A stretch of 43,315 nucleotides of DNA from an uncultured Ruminococcus sp. (lineage in GTDB: Bacteria; Bacillota; Clostridia; Oscillospirales; Acutalibacteraceae): positions 1-43,315 of the forward strand of contig CADASG010000030.1 of assembly GCA_902790475.1 (NCBI GenBank), given 5' to 3'. Under the pieces are notes generated by a model that was not told where the DNA came from, did not search any database, and saw only the letters and a program-made list of their open reading frames with translations. The position numbers were made by a program, and so were the translations under genes. This document shows, in pieces, positions 26,647-36,040 of this stretch; the first letter of the stretch is position 1; each line of letters opens with the position of its first letter.

Positions 26647-27996
26647 TCATTCAGCAATATGTCCCTTTGCGCGGATCACGTCGATGACCTGATCAACGTA
26701 CTTTTCGCATTCTTCGTCGGAGCCTGCCTCAACCATTACGCGGAGAACAGGCTCGGTGCCGGATTCTCTGACAAGGATCCTGCCGTTGTCGCCCAGAGCC
26801 TTTTCGACCTTTTCTTTCTCAGCCTGAACGTCGGGATCGTTTTTCGCCTCGGGCTTGGAATGAACTCTGACGTTTTTGAGCACCTGGGGATACATTACCA
26901 TGGGAGCTGCGAGCTCGCTCATGGGCTTCTCCTTGGCAAGCATGACCTCCATCATTTTAAGAGAGGTCAAAATGCCGTCGCCGGTGGTAGCGTACTTTGA
27001 GAAGATGATATGACCGGACTCCTCGCCGCCGAGACGGTTGCCGGTATTTACCATGTTCTCATAGACATACTTGTCGCCTACGCTGGTTTTGTCATATTCG
27101 ATTCCTGCCTTGTCGAGAGCCTTGAACAAGCCGAAGTTGCTCATTATGGTGGCAACTACCTTGTTGTTAAGCAGCTTGCCTCTTTCTTTCATATAGCAGC
27201 CGTAGATATAGATGATGTGGTCGCCCGTGATGACGTTGCCCTTTTCATCTACCGCAAGGCAGCGGTCGGCGTCGCCGTCATAGGCAAAGCCGATATCCAG
27301 ACCTTTTTCAACAACAAACTTCTGCAGGTGCTCGATGTGAGTTGAGCCGCAGTCGGTATTGATATTGAAGCCGTCGGGGTTGTCGTTAATAACGTAGGTT
27401 TTTGCGCCCAGAGCATCAAATACGCCCTTTGCGATCTGCCATGCAGCGCCGTTGGCAACGTCAAGACCTACCTTTACATCCTTGAAGCTGTATTTGCTCA
27501 TGGAGATAAGGTAGCCGATATAGCGGTTACGGCCTGCCACATAGTCAACTGTTCTGCCGATATCTCCGCGCTGTGCTACGGGGATCTCGAGCTTATCGTC
27601 GATGTACTCCTCTACCTTGAGCAGAGTTTCCTCCTCCATCTTCTCGCCCTTGCTGTTGAGCAGCTTGATGCCGTTGTCGTAGAAGGGATTGTGAGAAGCA
27701 GAGATCATGATGCCGCAGTCAAAATCATCAATGCGTGTGATATAAGCAACTGAGGGAGTGGTTGTAACGTGCATAATATACGCGTCAGCGCCGCTTGCCA
27801 TCAAGCCTGTGCAAAGCGCGTACTCAAACATATAGGAGGAACGGCGTGTATCCTTGCCGATTACTACCTTAGCCTTTTTGTTTTGGTTTTCGCCGAAATA
27901 CCAGCCTAAAAAGCGTCCGATCTTAACGGCGTGCTCAAAGGTCAGGTTTTTGTTAGCCTCACCGCGAAATCCGTCGGTTCCGAAATATTTACCCAT
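26647..27996 (-). CDS. glmM: Phosphoglucosamine mutase
   Basis: Interconverts glucosamine-6-phosphate and glucosamine-1-phosphate for UDP-GlcNAc synthesis. A 449-residue protein, the normal length. The active-site serine is in MISASHNPFYDNG, the metal loop is YDGDADRC, the sugar-binding loop is GGEESGH, and the phosphate-binding loop is RESGTEPVLR. The opening GKYFGTDGFRGEAN is typical of GlmM. Its start overlaps the upstream acyltransferase stop at a single base, so it is the third gene of the nagB operon. Confidence 0.95.
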   Translation of the reverse strand: MGKYFGTDGFRGEANKNLTFEHAVKIGRFLGWYFGENQNKKAKVVIGKDTRRSSYMFEYALCTGLMASGADAYIMHVTTTPSVAYITRIDDFDCGIMISASHNPFYDNGIKLLNSKGEKMEEETLLKVEEYIDDKLEIPVAQRGDIGRTVDYVAGRNRYIGYLISMSKYSFKDVKVGLDVANGAAWQIAKGVFDALGAKTYVINDNPDGFNINTDCGSTHIEHLQKFVVEKGLDIGFAYDGDADRCLAVDEKGNVITGDHIIYIYGCYMKERGKLLNNKVVATIMSNFGLFKALDKAGIEYDKTSVGDKYVYENMVNTGNRLGGEESGHIIFSKYATTGDGILTSLKMMEVMLAKEKPMSELAAPMVMYPQVLKNVRVHSKPEAKNDPDVQAEKEKVEKALGDNGRILVRESGTEPVLRVMVEAGSDEECEKYVDQVIDVIRAKGHIAE

Positions 27997-28658
27997 TAGT
28001 CAGCCTTCCTTTCGATAACGGTGCCGCTGTTCTTGAAAATACAATTTTCGGGGATCACGCCGCGCACGCAGGAGGTGGGATAAACGCTGGAGTGTCTGCC
28101 GATAACAGTGCCGGGGTTGCAAACCGCGTTGCAGCCTACTTCAACATAGTCGCCCAGCATAGCGCCGAATTTTTTGATACCGGTTTCGATCTGCTCTGTA
28201 CCGTTGTGGACCACCACAAGCTTCTTGTCGGATTTAACGTTGGAGGTGATGGAACCTGCGCCCATGTGGGAGAAGTAACCCAGAATGGAGTCGCCTACAT
28301 AGTTATAGTGGGGAGTCTGAACGTGGTCGAACAGGATAACGTTTTTCAGCTCTACGGAGTTGCCCACTACGCAGTTGGCGCCTACCAGCGCCGAGCCGCG
28401 GATAAACGCGCCGTGGCGCACCTCGGTTTCGGGACCGATGATGCAGGGAGCGCCCAGATATGCGGAGGGAAATACTTTGGCGGTCTTGTGGACCCAAACA
28501 TTCTCCTCGCGCTGCTCATAGTCGTCGCCGAGTGTGGGACCCAGCTCAAGAATGAAATCCTTGATTCCCTTGAGCGCCTCCCACGGATAGGTGAACTTCA
28601 AAAGATAGTCCTTCGCCAAAGTGTGGTCAAGATCGTAAAGATCCTTGATAGTATACAT
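27996..28658 (-). CDS. Left-handed beta-helix acyltransferase (GlmU C-terminal-like)
   Basis: A 220-residue protein. After an N-terminal helical part of about 50 residues (YTIKDLYDLDHTLAKDYLL), a run of hexapeptide repeats follows (VFPSAYLGAPCIIG, AFIRGSALVGANCVVGNSVELKNVI). Family resemblance is to the acetyltransferase/beta-helix half of UDP-GlcNAc diphosphorylases; there is no N-terminal nucleotidyltransferase domain. Between nagB and glmM it is well placed to acetylate glucosamine-1-phosphate. That substrate is inferred from context. Adjacent overlapping starts and stops on both sides show it is part of the operon. Confidence 0.82.
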   Translation of the reverse strand: MYTIKDLYDLDHTLAKDYLLKFTYPWEALKGIKDFILELGPTLGDDYEQREENVWVHKTAKVFPSAYLGAPCIIGPETEVRHGAFIRGSALVGANCVVGNSVELKNVILFDHVQTPHYNYVGDSILGYFSHMGAGSITSNVKSDKKLVVVHNGTEQIETGIKKFGAMLGDYVEVGCNAVCNPGTVIGRHSSVYPTSCVRGVIPENCIFKNSGTVIERKAD

Positions 28659-29449
28659 TAAAGTCTCTCCTTCTTTTCAATATCGAGGAAGTATTTGTAG
28701 GTGTCTACGGTAAGCTCGCCGCAGGCAGCCTCGTCGCAGGCAATGATAGCGCCGTTGTGCATCTGAAGCGCGGAGCAGGTCCACTTGTGGCTTACGCTGC
28801 CTTCTACGGTTTCCGCAAGCGCTCTTGCCTTGTTGTGACCGTTGATCAGAATCAGAACTTCCTTGGAATCGGTAACGGTGCCTACGCCTACGGAAAGCGC
28901 CTGAGCGGGAACCGCCTCGGGATCGTTGCCGAAGAAACGGGAATTCACGATTCTGGTGTCTGTGGTCAGGTTTCTTACGCCCGTGCGTGACGCAAGGCTG
29001 GTGAACGGCTCGTTGAACGCGATGTGACCGTCAACGCCGATGCCGCCCATAAACAGGTCGATGCCGCCGTAGGAAGCGATCTTTTCCTCATATCTCGCGC
29101 ACTCGCCCTCGGGATCATCGGTCATGCCGTTCAAAATGTTGATGTTCTCGGGCTTCATATCCGTAAGGTGGTCAAAGAAGTTGTCGTGCATGAAGTACCA
29201 GTAGCTCTGGTCATGCTCGTGAGGCAGACCGAGGTATTCGTCCATGTTGAAGGTCACCACGTTGGCAAAGGACAGCTCGCCTGCCTGATTCATGGTGTAA
29301 AGCTCCTTATAAACGCCGATGGGTGAGGAACCTGTGGGCAGTCCCAGCACAAAAGGTCTGTCTTCCTTGTGATTCTTTATTTTCTGAGCGATATAGTTAG
29401 CCGCCCACTTGCACATCTTATCGTAATTGTCCTGAATAATAACTCTCAT
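28658..29449 (-). CDS. nagB: Glucosamine-6-phosphate deaminase/isomerase, possibly biosynthetic
   Basis: Interconverts fructose-6-phosphate plus ammonia and glucosamine-6-phosphate. A 263-residue protein from the ATG at 29449, with AAGGAG eight bases upstream. NagB signatures are LPTGSSPIGVY, FNMDEYLGLP and GGIGVDGHIAFNEP. NagB normally degrades amino sugars, but here the gene leads an operon with glmM and a GlmU-like acyltransferase and is preceded by a glmS ribozyme. That arrangement suggests ammonia-dependent synthesis of glucosamine-6-phosphate in place of GlmS. The enzyme family is certain; the direction is inference. Confidence 0.95.
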   Translation of the reverse strand: MRVIIQDNYDKMCKWAANYIAQKIKNHKEDRPFVLGLPTGSSPIGVYKELYTMNQAGELSFANVVTFNMDEYLGLPHEHDQSYWYFMHDNFFDHLTDMKPENINILNGMTDDPEGECARYEEKIASYGGIDLFMGGIGVDGHIAFNEPFTSLASRTGVRNLTTDTRIVNSRFFGNDPEAVPAQALSVGVGTVTDSKEVLILINGHNKARALAETVEGSVSHKWTCSALQMHNGAIIACDEAACGELTVDTYKYFLDIEKKERL

Positions 29450-29529
29450 AATACATGTCTCCTTAGGCATTTGCCCGAATACTGAAATAATGTCGGTTTC
29501 GGTGACAGGGGAACATTTGTTACAGTGTT

Positions 29530-29660
29530 GATTCTGCTTTTTCCTTTCCCTTTAACGACTCACTTCCGACGCCGAGAGGCGCCCAGCCGTGGCAGCATCC
29601 GCCGAGTCTTTCGATAACTGCCAATCCTCGTCAACCAATTACGGTCCTGGCGCTAATAGC
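29530..29660 (-). ncRNA. glmS-type self-cleaving ribozyme in the nagB leader
   Basis: On the minus strand, reading from 29654: A followed by GCGCCAGGACC, then GGTTGACGAGGATTGGCAG, TTATCGAAAGACTCGGCGGA, TGCTGCCACGGCTG and further helices. These match, in order, the glmS ribozyme core: the cleavage site before GCGCC, the GUUGACGAGG strand, the AUCGA...UCGGCGGAUG strand pair and the CGGCUG helix. GGCAG/CTGCC pairing is conserved. The predicted cut is between 29654 and 29653. The ribozyme uses glucosamine-6-phosphate as cofactor, so product accumulation should destroy this mRNA. The next gene is nagB, about 80 bases downstream of the ribozyme, not glmS. Confidence 0.93.
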
Positions 29661-29758
29661 TTCCTTTTCTCCTTTCACAGAGGCTATTTTATTGATTCGG
29701 GAAACGTCGTTTTGAAGGGGGATAACGCCGTCATTCTTCGGTTTCCGCAAACATAAAA

Positions 29759-29787
29759 ATTTTACCATACACACTGCTAAAAGTCAA
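29759..29787 (-). promoter_or_regulatory. Promoter of the nagB operon
   Basis: On the minus strand TTGACT (29782-29787), 17 bases, TAAAAT (29759-29764). The start is near 29752, giving a leader of about 300 bases, most of which is the ribozyme. Confidence 0.8.
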
Positions 29788-29876
29788 GATTTTTTTAATC
29801 ATCTGCTGCGTTAATATGTTAAAGCATTTGGTAGAACAAAGCGTGAGTTTTCGGGTCGAAAATTTATTCGATTTCC

Positions 29877-29905
29877 TTGATATTTTTTGTTTTTTGTGTT
29901 ATAAT
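29877..29905 (+). promoter_or_regulatory. Promoter of uvrA
   Basis: TTGATA (29877-29882), 17 bases, TATAAT (29900-29905). I see no GAAC-N4-GTTC LexA-type box overlapping it, so SOS control is not evident. It is divergent from the nagB promoter. Confidence 0.85.
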
Positions 29906-29943
29906 GACAACAGTGAAAATTCAACGATAGCCGAGGAAATAAT

Positions 29944-32766
29944 ATGGCACAGGATAAAATCATTGTCAGGGGTGCAAAAGAGCATAACCTGAAAAACATA
30001 GACGTGGAGATACCGCGCAACAAATTGGTTGTCATCACGGGATTGTCGGGCTCCGGCAAAAGCTCGCTGGCGTTTGACACCATATACGCCGAAGGACAGC
30101 GCCGCTATGTGGAGAGTCTCTCCAGCTACGCGCGCATGTTTTTGGGACAGATGGACAAGCCCGCCGTGGACAGCATTGAGGGACTTTCGCCCGCGATCTC
30201 CATTGACCAGAAAACCACATCAAAAAACCCGCGTTCCACCGTGGGTACCGTCACCGAGATATACGATTATCTGCGCCTGCTTTACGCGCGCATCGGCGTG
30301 CCGCACTGCCCGGTCTGCGGAAGAGAGATCCGTCAGCAGACGGTCGATCAGATAGCGGACAAGATCACCGCCTACCCCGAGGGCACCAGAATACAGGTTA
30401 TGGCGCCCGTGGTTCGCGGCAGAAAGGGAGAGCACGCCAAGGTGATCGAGAAGGCGTCAAAGTCGGGCTTTGTTCGCGCGCGCGTTGACGGGATCGTATA
30501 CGACCTGTCAGAAAAAATTCCTTTAGAGAAAAATAAAAAACACGATATTGAAATCATCGTCGATCGTCTGGTCATCAAGCCCGGCATATCCTCACGGCTT
30601 TCGGACAGCATCGAGACCGCATCAAAGCTGGGCGGCGGCCTTATCATGGTAAACCTCGGCGACGAGGACGTGATCTTTTCACAAAAATACGCCTGCCCCG
30701 AACACGGCGTCAGCATAGAGGATCTGTCGCCGCGTATGTTTTCGTTCAACAATCCCTTCGGCGCGTGTCCCAAATGTACGGGCTTAGGCGTTTTTTTGAA
30801 AATCGATGAAAATAAAGTCATTCCCGACCGCAAAAAAAGCATCCGCGACGGAGCGATCAAGGGCAGCGGATGGGCTATGGAGGGCAGCCAGATAGCCGCC
30901 ATGTATTTTGAGGCGCTGGCTGAAAAATATGGTTTTTCTCTTTCCGAGCCTGTGGAAAATATCCCCGAGGACGTCATTCAAAAAATCCTCTACGGCACAG
31001 GAGACGAATATCTGACCGTTCACCGCAAGACGGCGTACGGAAGCGGCACATATGAGCATCAGTTTGAGGGTATTATCAACAATCTCGAACGCCGATACCG
31101 CGAGAGCAGCAGCAACTGGATACGCGATGAGATCCGCTCATATATGGCTGAGATCCCCTGCGACGAATGCCGCGGAGACCGTCTGTCAAAGGAGAGCCTT
31201 GCCGTTACCGTGGGCGGTATCAATATCGCGGATCTGTGTAAAATGTCGGTTGTCGCGGCGCTCGATTTTATTTCTTCATTAGAATTAAGTGAAAAAGAAG
31301 CCATCATCGGCGAGGAGATCATAAAGGAGATAAAGGAGCGGCTGAACTTTCTTAAAAGCGTCGGTCTTGGATACCTGACGCTTTCGCGCAGCGCAGGTAC
31401 GCTCAGCGGCGGCGAAAGTCAGCGCATACGTCTGGCTACGCAAATCGGAAGCTCGCTGATGGGAGTGCTCTATATTCTGGACGAGCCGAGCATCGGTCTG
31501 CACCAGCGCGACAACGAAAAGTTGCTCGGCACGCTGAAACGTCTGCGCGATTTAGGCAACACCGTGATCGTGGTCGAGCACGACGAGGAAACCATGTACG
31601 CCGCAGACTGTATAGTTGACGTGGGACCCGGCGCGGGGATCCACGGCGGCAAGATCGTCTGCGTAGGCAGCATCGGCGATATAAAGGCATGCCGTCAAAG
31701 CGTCACGGGGCAGTATCTCAGCGGCGAACGCGCGGTGCCCGTTCCCTCCGAACGCCGCAAGGGAAACGGCAAATTTTTGGAAATACGCGGCGCTTCTCAA
31801 AACAACCTGAAAAACCTCAATGTTAAAATACCTTTAGGCAAGCTGGTTTGCGTAACGGGCGTGTCAGGCTCGGGCAAAAGCTCGCTGATAAACGAAATAT
31901 TGTATAAAACCTTGGCGCGCGAGCTGAACCGCGCAAAGACCATTCCGGGCAAATGCAAAGAAATCAGGGGCATGGAGCACCTCGACAAGGTGATAGAGAT
32001 CGACCAAAGCCCCATCGGAAGAACTCCGCGTTCCAATCCTGCCACATACACAGGGCTGTTCACCGATATACGCGCACTGTTTGCCGCTACCACCGATGCA
32101 AAAATCCGCGGCTACAGTCAGGGGCGTTTTTCGTTCAACGTCAAGGGAGGCAGATGTGAAGCGTGCCAGGGCGACGGTATCATCAAAATCGAGATGCACT
32201 TCCTCTCCGATGTGTACGTTCCCTGCGAGGTGTGCAAGGGCAAACGCTACAACCGCGAGACTCTTGAGGTGCGCTACAAGGGAAAAAATATCAGCGACGT
32301 GCTTGACATGAGCGTTGAGGAAGCTATGACCTTCTTTCAAAATCACGACAAGCTCTACCGCAGGCTCAAAACTCTGTACGACGTCGGTTTGGGATATATC
32401 AAGCTCGGTCAGCCTGCAACGACGCTGTCAGGCGGCGAGGCTCAGCGAGTCAAGCTCGCCACCGAGCTGAGCAAGCGCAGCACGGGAAAGACCATCTATA
32501 TTCTGGACGAACCGACCACGGGACTGCACATCGCCGATGTACACCGACTCACCGAGGTGCTGCAATTACTGGTCGAGGGCGGTAATACCGTAGTGGTCAT
32601 TGAGCATAACCTTGACCTGATCAAAACCGCCGATCACATCATTGATCTCGGTCCCGAGGGCGGCGACATGGGCGGACAGATCCTCGCCCAAGGCACTCCC
32701 GAACAGGTAGCAGAAAACGAAAGCTCATTCACCGGCAAGTATTTGAAACCGTTGCTGAAACAATAA
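29944..32766 (+). CDS. uvrA: Excinuclease ABC subunit A
   Basis: DNA damage-recognition ATPase of nucleotide excision repair. A 940-residue protein, normal length. Two ABC ATPase modules are seen: Walker [10 protein letters not shown] near residue 31 and [10 protein letters not shown] in the second half, with signatures [12 protein letters not shown] and [12 protein letters not shown]. Zinc modules CPVCG...CPEHG...CPKCTGLG and CEACQGDG...[10 protein letters not shown] are intact. The ribosome site is CCGAGGAA. It is not next to uvrB here; it stands alone and ends in its own terminator. Confidence 0.98.
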   Translation: MAQDKIIVRGAKEHNLKNIDVEIPRNKLVVITGLSGSGKSSLAFDTIYAEGQRRYVESLSSYARMFLGQMDKPAVDSIEGLSPAISIDQKTTSKNPRSTVGTVTEIYDYLRLLYARIGVPHCPVCGREIRQQTVDQIADKITAYPEGTRIQVMAPVVRGRKGEHAKVIEKASKSGFVRARVDGIVYDLSEKIPLEKNKKHDIEIIVDRLVIKPGISSRLSDSIETASKLGGGLIMVNLGDEDVIFSQKYACPEHGVSIEDLSPRMFSFNNPFGACPKCTGLGVFLKIDENKVIPDRKKSIRDGAIKGSGWAMEGSQIAAMYFEALAEKYGFSLSEPVENIPEDVIQKILYGTGDEYLTVHRKTAYGSGTYEHQFEGIINNLERRYRESSSNWIRDEIRSYMAEIPCDECRGDRLSKESLAVTVGGINIADLCKMSVVAALDFISSLELSEKEAIIGEEIIKEIKERLNFLKSVGLGYLTLSRSAGTLSGGESQRIRLATQIGSSLMGVLYILDEPSIGLHQRDNEKLLGTLKRLRDLGNTVIVVEHDEETMYAADCIVDVGPGAGIHGGKIVCVGSIGDIKACRQSVTGQYLSGERAVPVPSERRKGNGKFLEIRGASQNNLKNLNVKIPLGKLVCVTGVSGSGKSSLINEILYKTLARELNRAKTIPGKCKEIRGMEHLDKVIEIDQSPIGRTPRSNPATYTGLFTDIRALFAATTDAKIRGYSQGRFSFNVKGGRCEACQGDGIIKIEMHFLSDVYVPCEVCKGKRYNRETLEVRYKGKNISDVLDMSVEEAMTFFQNHDKLYRRLKTLYDVGLGYIKLGQPATTLSGGEAQRVKLATELSKRSTGKTIYILDEPTTGLHIADVHRLTEVLQLLVEGGNTVVVIEHNLDLIKTADHIIDLGPEGGDMGGQILAQGTPEQVAENESSFTGKYLKPLLKQ

Positions 32767-32781
32767 ACACTCCGATAAAAC

Positions 32782-32832
32782 AAAGGTCGGGCAGATGATT
32801 TTTTGATCTCTGTCCGACCTTTAATATTATTT
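32782..32832 (+). terminator. Terminator of uvrA
   Basis: AAAGGTCGGGCAGA (32782-32795) pairs with TCTGTCCGACCTTT (32809-32822; G-U allowed), followed by AATATTATTT. Repeat copy C begins directly after it. Confidence 0.88.
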
Positions 32833-32955
32833 AGGCAATACCGCATAATTCAGGTGTGCGGATTGCGCAGTAAGATTTTTCGTCAGGTTGTACAAATAAA
32901 TTGAGGTAAGGCTGTCGCCTTGCCGAGGTGCGCCTTAAATTGTGCGGTGTTGCCT
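32833..32955. repeat. Palindromic mosaic repeat, copy C
   Basis: Termini AGGCAATACCGCATAATTCA and AAATTGTGCGGTGTTGCCT bound a 123-base unit in the same orientation as copy A, with which it shares GTGTGCGGATTGCGCAGTAAG. The middle carries GGTAAGGC-TGTC-GCCTTGCC, as in B and D. Flanks read TATTATTT on both sides (32825-32832 upstream; one base after the element downstream), a possible target duplication. Confidence 0.87.
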
Positions 32956-32977
32956 TTATTATTTTGCTGATACCTGA

Positions 32978-34558
32978 TCATTTGATGCCTGCTATAAAGC
33001 GCTGAACCGAGGTAGCGTCGTCTATGTCGATTTTGTTGCTGTGGTTATAATCAGCCTCTCGGAGCGACTTTCCCGTGATCTGCTGCAACATAGCCAAATG
33101 ACGCTGAATAGCTGTAGCGTCGTTGATGTCAACCTTGCCGTCGCCGTTAGCGTCGCCGAGGATGAAATCGCCGTTGTTGACCGCAAGCGCTTTGATAACA
33201 AAGGTTCCGCCCATATCATCATCGTTGTTGCTGCTGTACCAGTCCAAAGCGTCCTCAATGGTGTTGTTTACCATGATATAGCTTTGACCGCGCTCGCTTT
33301 CATTGATGAACACATATGAATTGCTGCTTTCCAGCCATTCGTCCACGCCAATCGAAGCAGCTTTGCCGATATCGGAGCAGTCCATCCTGACCGCGATCGA
33401 GCCTTCGCTATGGATAACGGCAAAATCGCTGATATCGTCGCAGATATAGCCGTTATAGGGCACGATACCTCTTGAAAGTCTCGTCCAGTTTGACTGATCG
33501 CTGTCGGGCGCGCCGTTTTTGTCCGGCACGTAATAGAGGGTATATGAGGCGCCTGCGTTATCACACTTAAAAATCACCTTGTCGATCATGAAAAATTCAT
33601 CGGTGAAGGAAAAATGATTCATGTATGTGACGACCGGGCTGTTGATATAACCAAACTCGTAGGTAGCGCCGAAAATCTCATTTTGAATAAGCTGCTTGTT
33701 TTCGTTGATCTCCTCGATCCGTTCAATGCTGTATGAGGGCTGATAGCGGCTGTGAAGGATATATTTATCTTCGTATGAGATCCAGTAAAAACCGCCCAGG
33801 GAGTTACTGTTTCCCCAGCTTCCCTTGATCAGCCACGCGCCGTTTTTACTCGGGATCTCGGAAACACGGGGATTACTGAAATTCTCCTTTGGGTAATCGT
33901 CATCCCAGCCGACCAGCTCTATGGCGTGACCCTGTGACCAGCCGGTAAAGCTTTCAGGCATATAATACGCGGTGGAGTCGCTGTTCATGCACACAGCGGT
34001 GTGCGCGTAGGCAGTGTACACGCCGCCGTGGTCATAGATTGCGCGCTTTACTTCGGCAGGGTTATTCTTGTTCAGCACCCTTGCCGCGGTGACGCCGTAA
34101 CGCGCAAGACCAACGGGAACCTCGTCGCCGTACTGATAATCGTTGACATTAAAGCCGGGCAAATCACTGACCTGAACTCCGCCCTGCCATGAAGCGAGAT
34201 AGCCCAGCGTTGCGGAGCCGTAGTTTGTATCGCCGGTTGTGCGGATCCAGCCCTTGCCGTTTGAGCGCGTTGTAGCCCAAACGTTGACATGATCTGTTGA
34301 CATATCGCCTATTTCGTAGCCCTCGCGCAGAAGCGCGGATTCAAAGGTCGCCATGGAAGCGTACAGTGCGCAATCCTGGGTTTGCTGAGATTTGACAGGG
34401 GTAACATAACCGTTCGCCTCAGAGCTGTAGCTGCTCGGCAAGGGGTTCTGAGAAACACGGTTAAAAGCGACAGCGCCCGTGCTTGTGACGGAAGCTCCCG
34501 CAAGACAGAAAATCACAGTCATTACCGCAGAAATCCGAAGGCTTTTATTTCTTTTCAT
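32978..34558 (-). CDS. Secreted papain-like (C1) cysteine peptidase with dockerin
   Basis: A 526-residue exported protein. An N-terminal signal peptide (KRNKSLRISAVMTVIFCLAG, likely cleaved after AVA) precedes the C1A peptidase domain. The domain has its oxyanion Gln and nucleophile Cys in PVKSQQTQDCALYASMA, the catalytic His in QGHAIELVGWDDDY, and the Asn in LIKGSWGNSNS. A central region of about 170 residues resembles the lectin-like domain often found with such peptidases. The last 60 residues are a type I dockerin with duplicated calcium loops (DANGDGKVDINDA and DYNHSNKIDIDDA). The ATG at 34558 is preferred over an upstream TTG, which is too close to the ribosome site. It probably docks to a cohesin scaffold outside the cell. 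Confidence 0.9.
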   Translation of the reverse strand: MKRNKSLRISAVMTVIFCLAGASVTSTGAVAFNRVSQNPLPSSYSSEANGYVTPVKSQQTQDCALYASMATFESALLREGYEIGDMSTDHVNVWATTRSNGKGWIRTTGDTNYGSATLGYLASWQGGVQVSDLPGFNVNDYQYGDEVPVGLARYGVTAARVLNKNNPAEVKRAIYDHGGVYTAYAHTAVCMNSDSTAYYMPESFTGWSQGHAIELVGWDDDYPKENFSNPRVSEIPSKNGAWLIKGSWGNSNSLGGFYWISYEDKYILHSRYQPSYSIERIEEINENKQLIQNEIFGATYEFGYINSPVVTYMNHFSFTDEFFMIDKVIFKCDNAGASYTLYYVPDKNGAPDSDQSNWTRLSRGIVPYNGYICDDISDFAVIHSEGSIAVRMDCSDIGKAASIGVDEWLESSNSYVFINESERGQSYIMVNNTIEDALDWYSSNNDDDMGGTFVIKALAVNNGDFILGDANGDGKVDINDATAIQRHLAMLQQITGKSLREADYNHSNKIDIDDATSVQRFIAGIK

Positions 34559-34679
34559 CAGTATCAAAACCTTTCAAATCGTATCTGATTTCTCACATTA
34601 TAACACAAAGAAAACGCCAAAGTAAAGACCATTTTTCATGTCTGTAGCTGTCAATAATATTAGGGTATTTTTCCGCTTA

Positions 34680-35531
34680 TTATTTGCTTTTTCTTACAAA
34701 AAGTATTCCCAGTGTAGCGGGTCCGCAGTGACTCGTTATTGTGCAACCGGCGACGGTTTCGCTGATCTCCTCAAAGCCCGGATACAATTCGTTTATCTTG
34801 TTGCGCACCTGAGCCGGAACAAGGGAATTGCATTTGGTATGTGTAATGAAGATCCTGTGCCTGTCGATATCGTCGCGATCCTTTAGCTTATCAGCTACGT
34901 AGCTGAGGATAACCTTATCGATATTGCCGCGGTATTTTTTTCCGGATCTCATCTTGCCCTCAGTGACCTCGATCAGCGGCTTGAGCTTGAGAAGATTTGC
35001 GCCCAGCGCCGCAACGGACGAGCAGCGTCCTCCTTTGTAAAGATAGTCGATGCTGTCAACCACAAAGCTTGCCTCTACCCTGTCGGTCAGGCTGCGGCAG
35101 GACTGAGCTATCTCACGCGCGTCCGCGCCCTGAGAAGCAAGCTCGGCGCCGTGGAGCACGACCAGTCCGGAGCCTGTGGACAGATTGCGGGTATCGACGA
35201 CCTCTACGCATCCTACCTCCTGAGCCGCTGCGCAGGCGTTGTGATACGCGCTGGAAAACTCGGAACTGATGTTGAAGTGAACAACCTCGTAGCCCAAGCC
35301 GCGCCACTTGCGAAATTCCTCTAAGTAGTCGGCGAAGTTGGGAGCTGAGGTGGACGGCAGCTTACCCGTTTTTTCCACATACTCGTAAATATCCTCGGGG
35401 GTCGCGTCGATCCCGTCACGGGCGGTTTTGTCGCCAAGCACTACATAAAGCGGAACAATGGCTATATCGTATTTTTCAATCAGCTGCGGAGATAAATCAC
35501 ATGTGCTGTCGGATATGATTTTGATTTTCAC
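34680..35531 (-). CDS. DegV-family fatty-acid-binding protein
   Basis: A 283-residue DegV/FakB-fold protein. It opens IKIISDSTCDLSPQLI; the lipid-binding residues lie in STSAPNFADYLEEF and in STGSGLVVLHGAEL, and GGRCSSVAALGANLLKLKP is the conserved second-domain segment. FakB proteins present fatty acids to the kinase FakA, but many DegV paralogues have unknown ligands. Translation starts at GTG, with AGGGAAG five bases upstream. It appears monocistronic; only a -10-like TATAAT (35566-35571) is visible upstream. Confidence 0.9.
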   Translation of the reverse strand: MKIKIISDSTCDLSPQLIEKYDIAIVPLYVVLGDKTARDGIDATPEDIYEYVEKTGKLPSTSAPNFADYLEEFRKWRGLGYEVVHFNISSEFSSAYHNACAAAQEVGCVEVVDTRNLSTGSGLVVLHGAELASQGADAREIAQSCRSLTDRVEASFVVDSIDYLYKGGRCSSVAALGANLLKLKPLIEVTEGKMRSGKKYRGNIDKVILSYVADKLKDRDDIDRHRIFITHTKCNSLVPAQVRNKINELYPGFEEISETVAGCTITSHCGPATLGILFVRKSK

Positions 35532-36040
35532 GGGGACTTCCCTGCCTTTTTCATTAAATTATGCCATTATAATACCAAATTCAAAGCTGTTTGTAAAGGT
35601 GAAAAAGCAAAATGTATTTTTTCAAAAAACAATGCAAAAAAGACTGCCTGATGACAGTCTTTTTCGCGATTGTGTGTTTTATGAAAATGAATGCTTCAAA
35701 AATGAACCAATTCATTTTACTAACTGCAATAAAAGGAGAATTCTGCAATCTCCCTCAAAAGGGATACCGTGTTTTTCTCATTTACTTTATCATAATTATA
35801 CAATTTTTTGCCGCTGTTTTCAAGGAGTAAAACGGCGATTTGTCTTATCTAAACAGCCGAAATGACATTTTGCACAGAAATATCAGGTAAAGTTTGTGCA
35901 GTATTTTTTGATAATCCGTAAAAATTCATTTTTAACGAAAAATGAATTTTTGCAAAACCGACAATTAGTACAAAAAGATGATTGTCAAAGCAGTGTTTTT
36001 TTACTGCGTTATTATTCTTTTACAGAACCAAAATCACGTA
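35532..36040. other. Gene-free AT-rich interval with two hairpins
   Basis: No credible gene. One hairpin, AAAAAGACTG/CAGTCTTTTT (35636-35645 and 35655-35664), has terminator form in both directions. The second is a perfect 14-base inverted repeat AAAAATTCATTTTT/AAAAATGAATTTTT around AACG (35920-35951). The second, downstream of the transglutaminase operon on the minus strand, could end or protect its transcript. Confidence 0.6.

Noticed and set aside
35612-35830. 72-codon plus-strand reading frame in the degV upstream interval
   Set aside because: Low-complexity hydrophobic translation, no convincing ribosome site, and it spans a terminator-type hairpin. AT-rich DNA gives such frames by chance.
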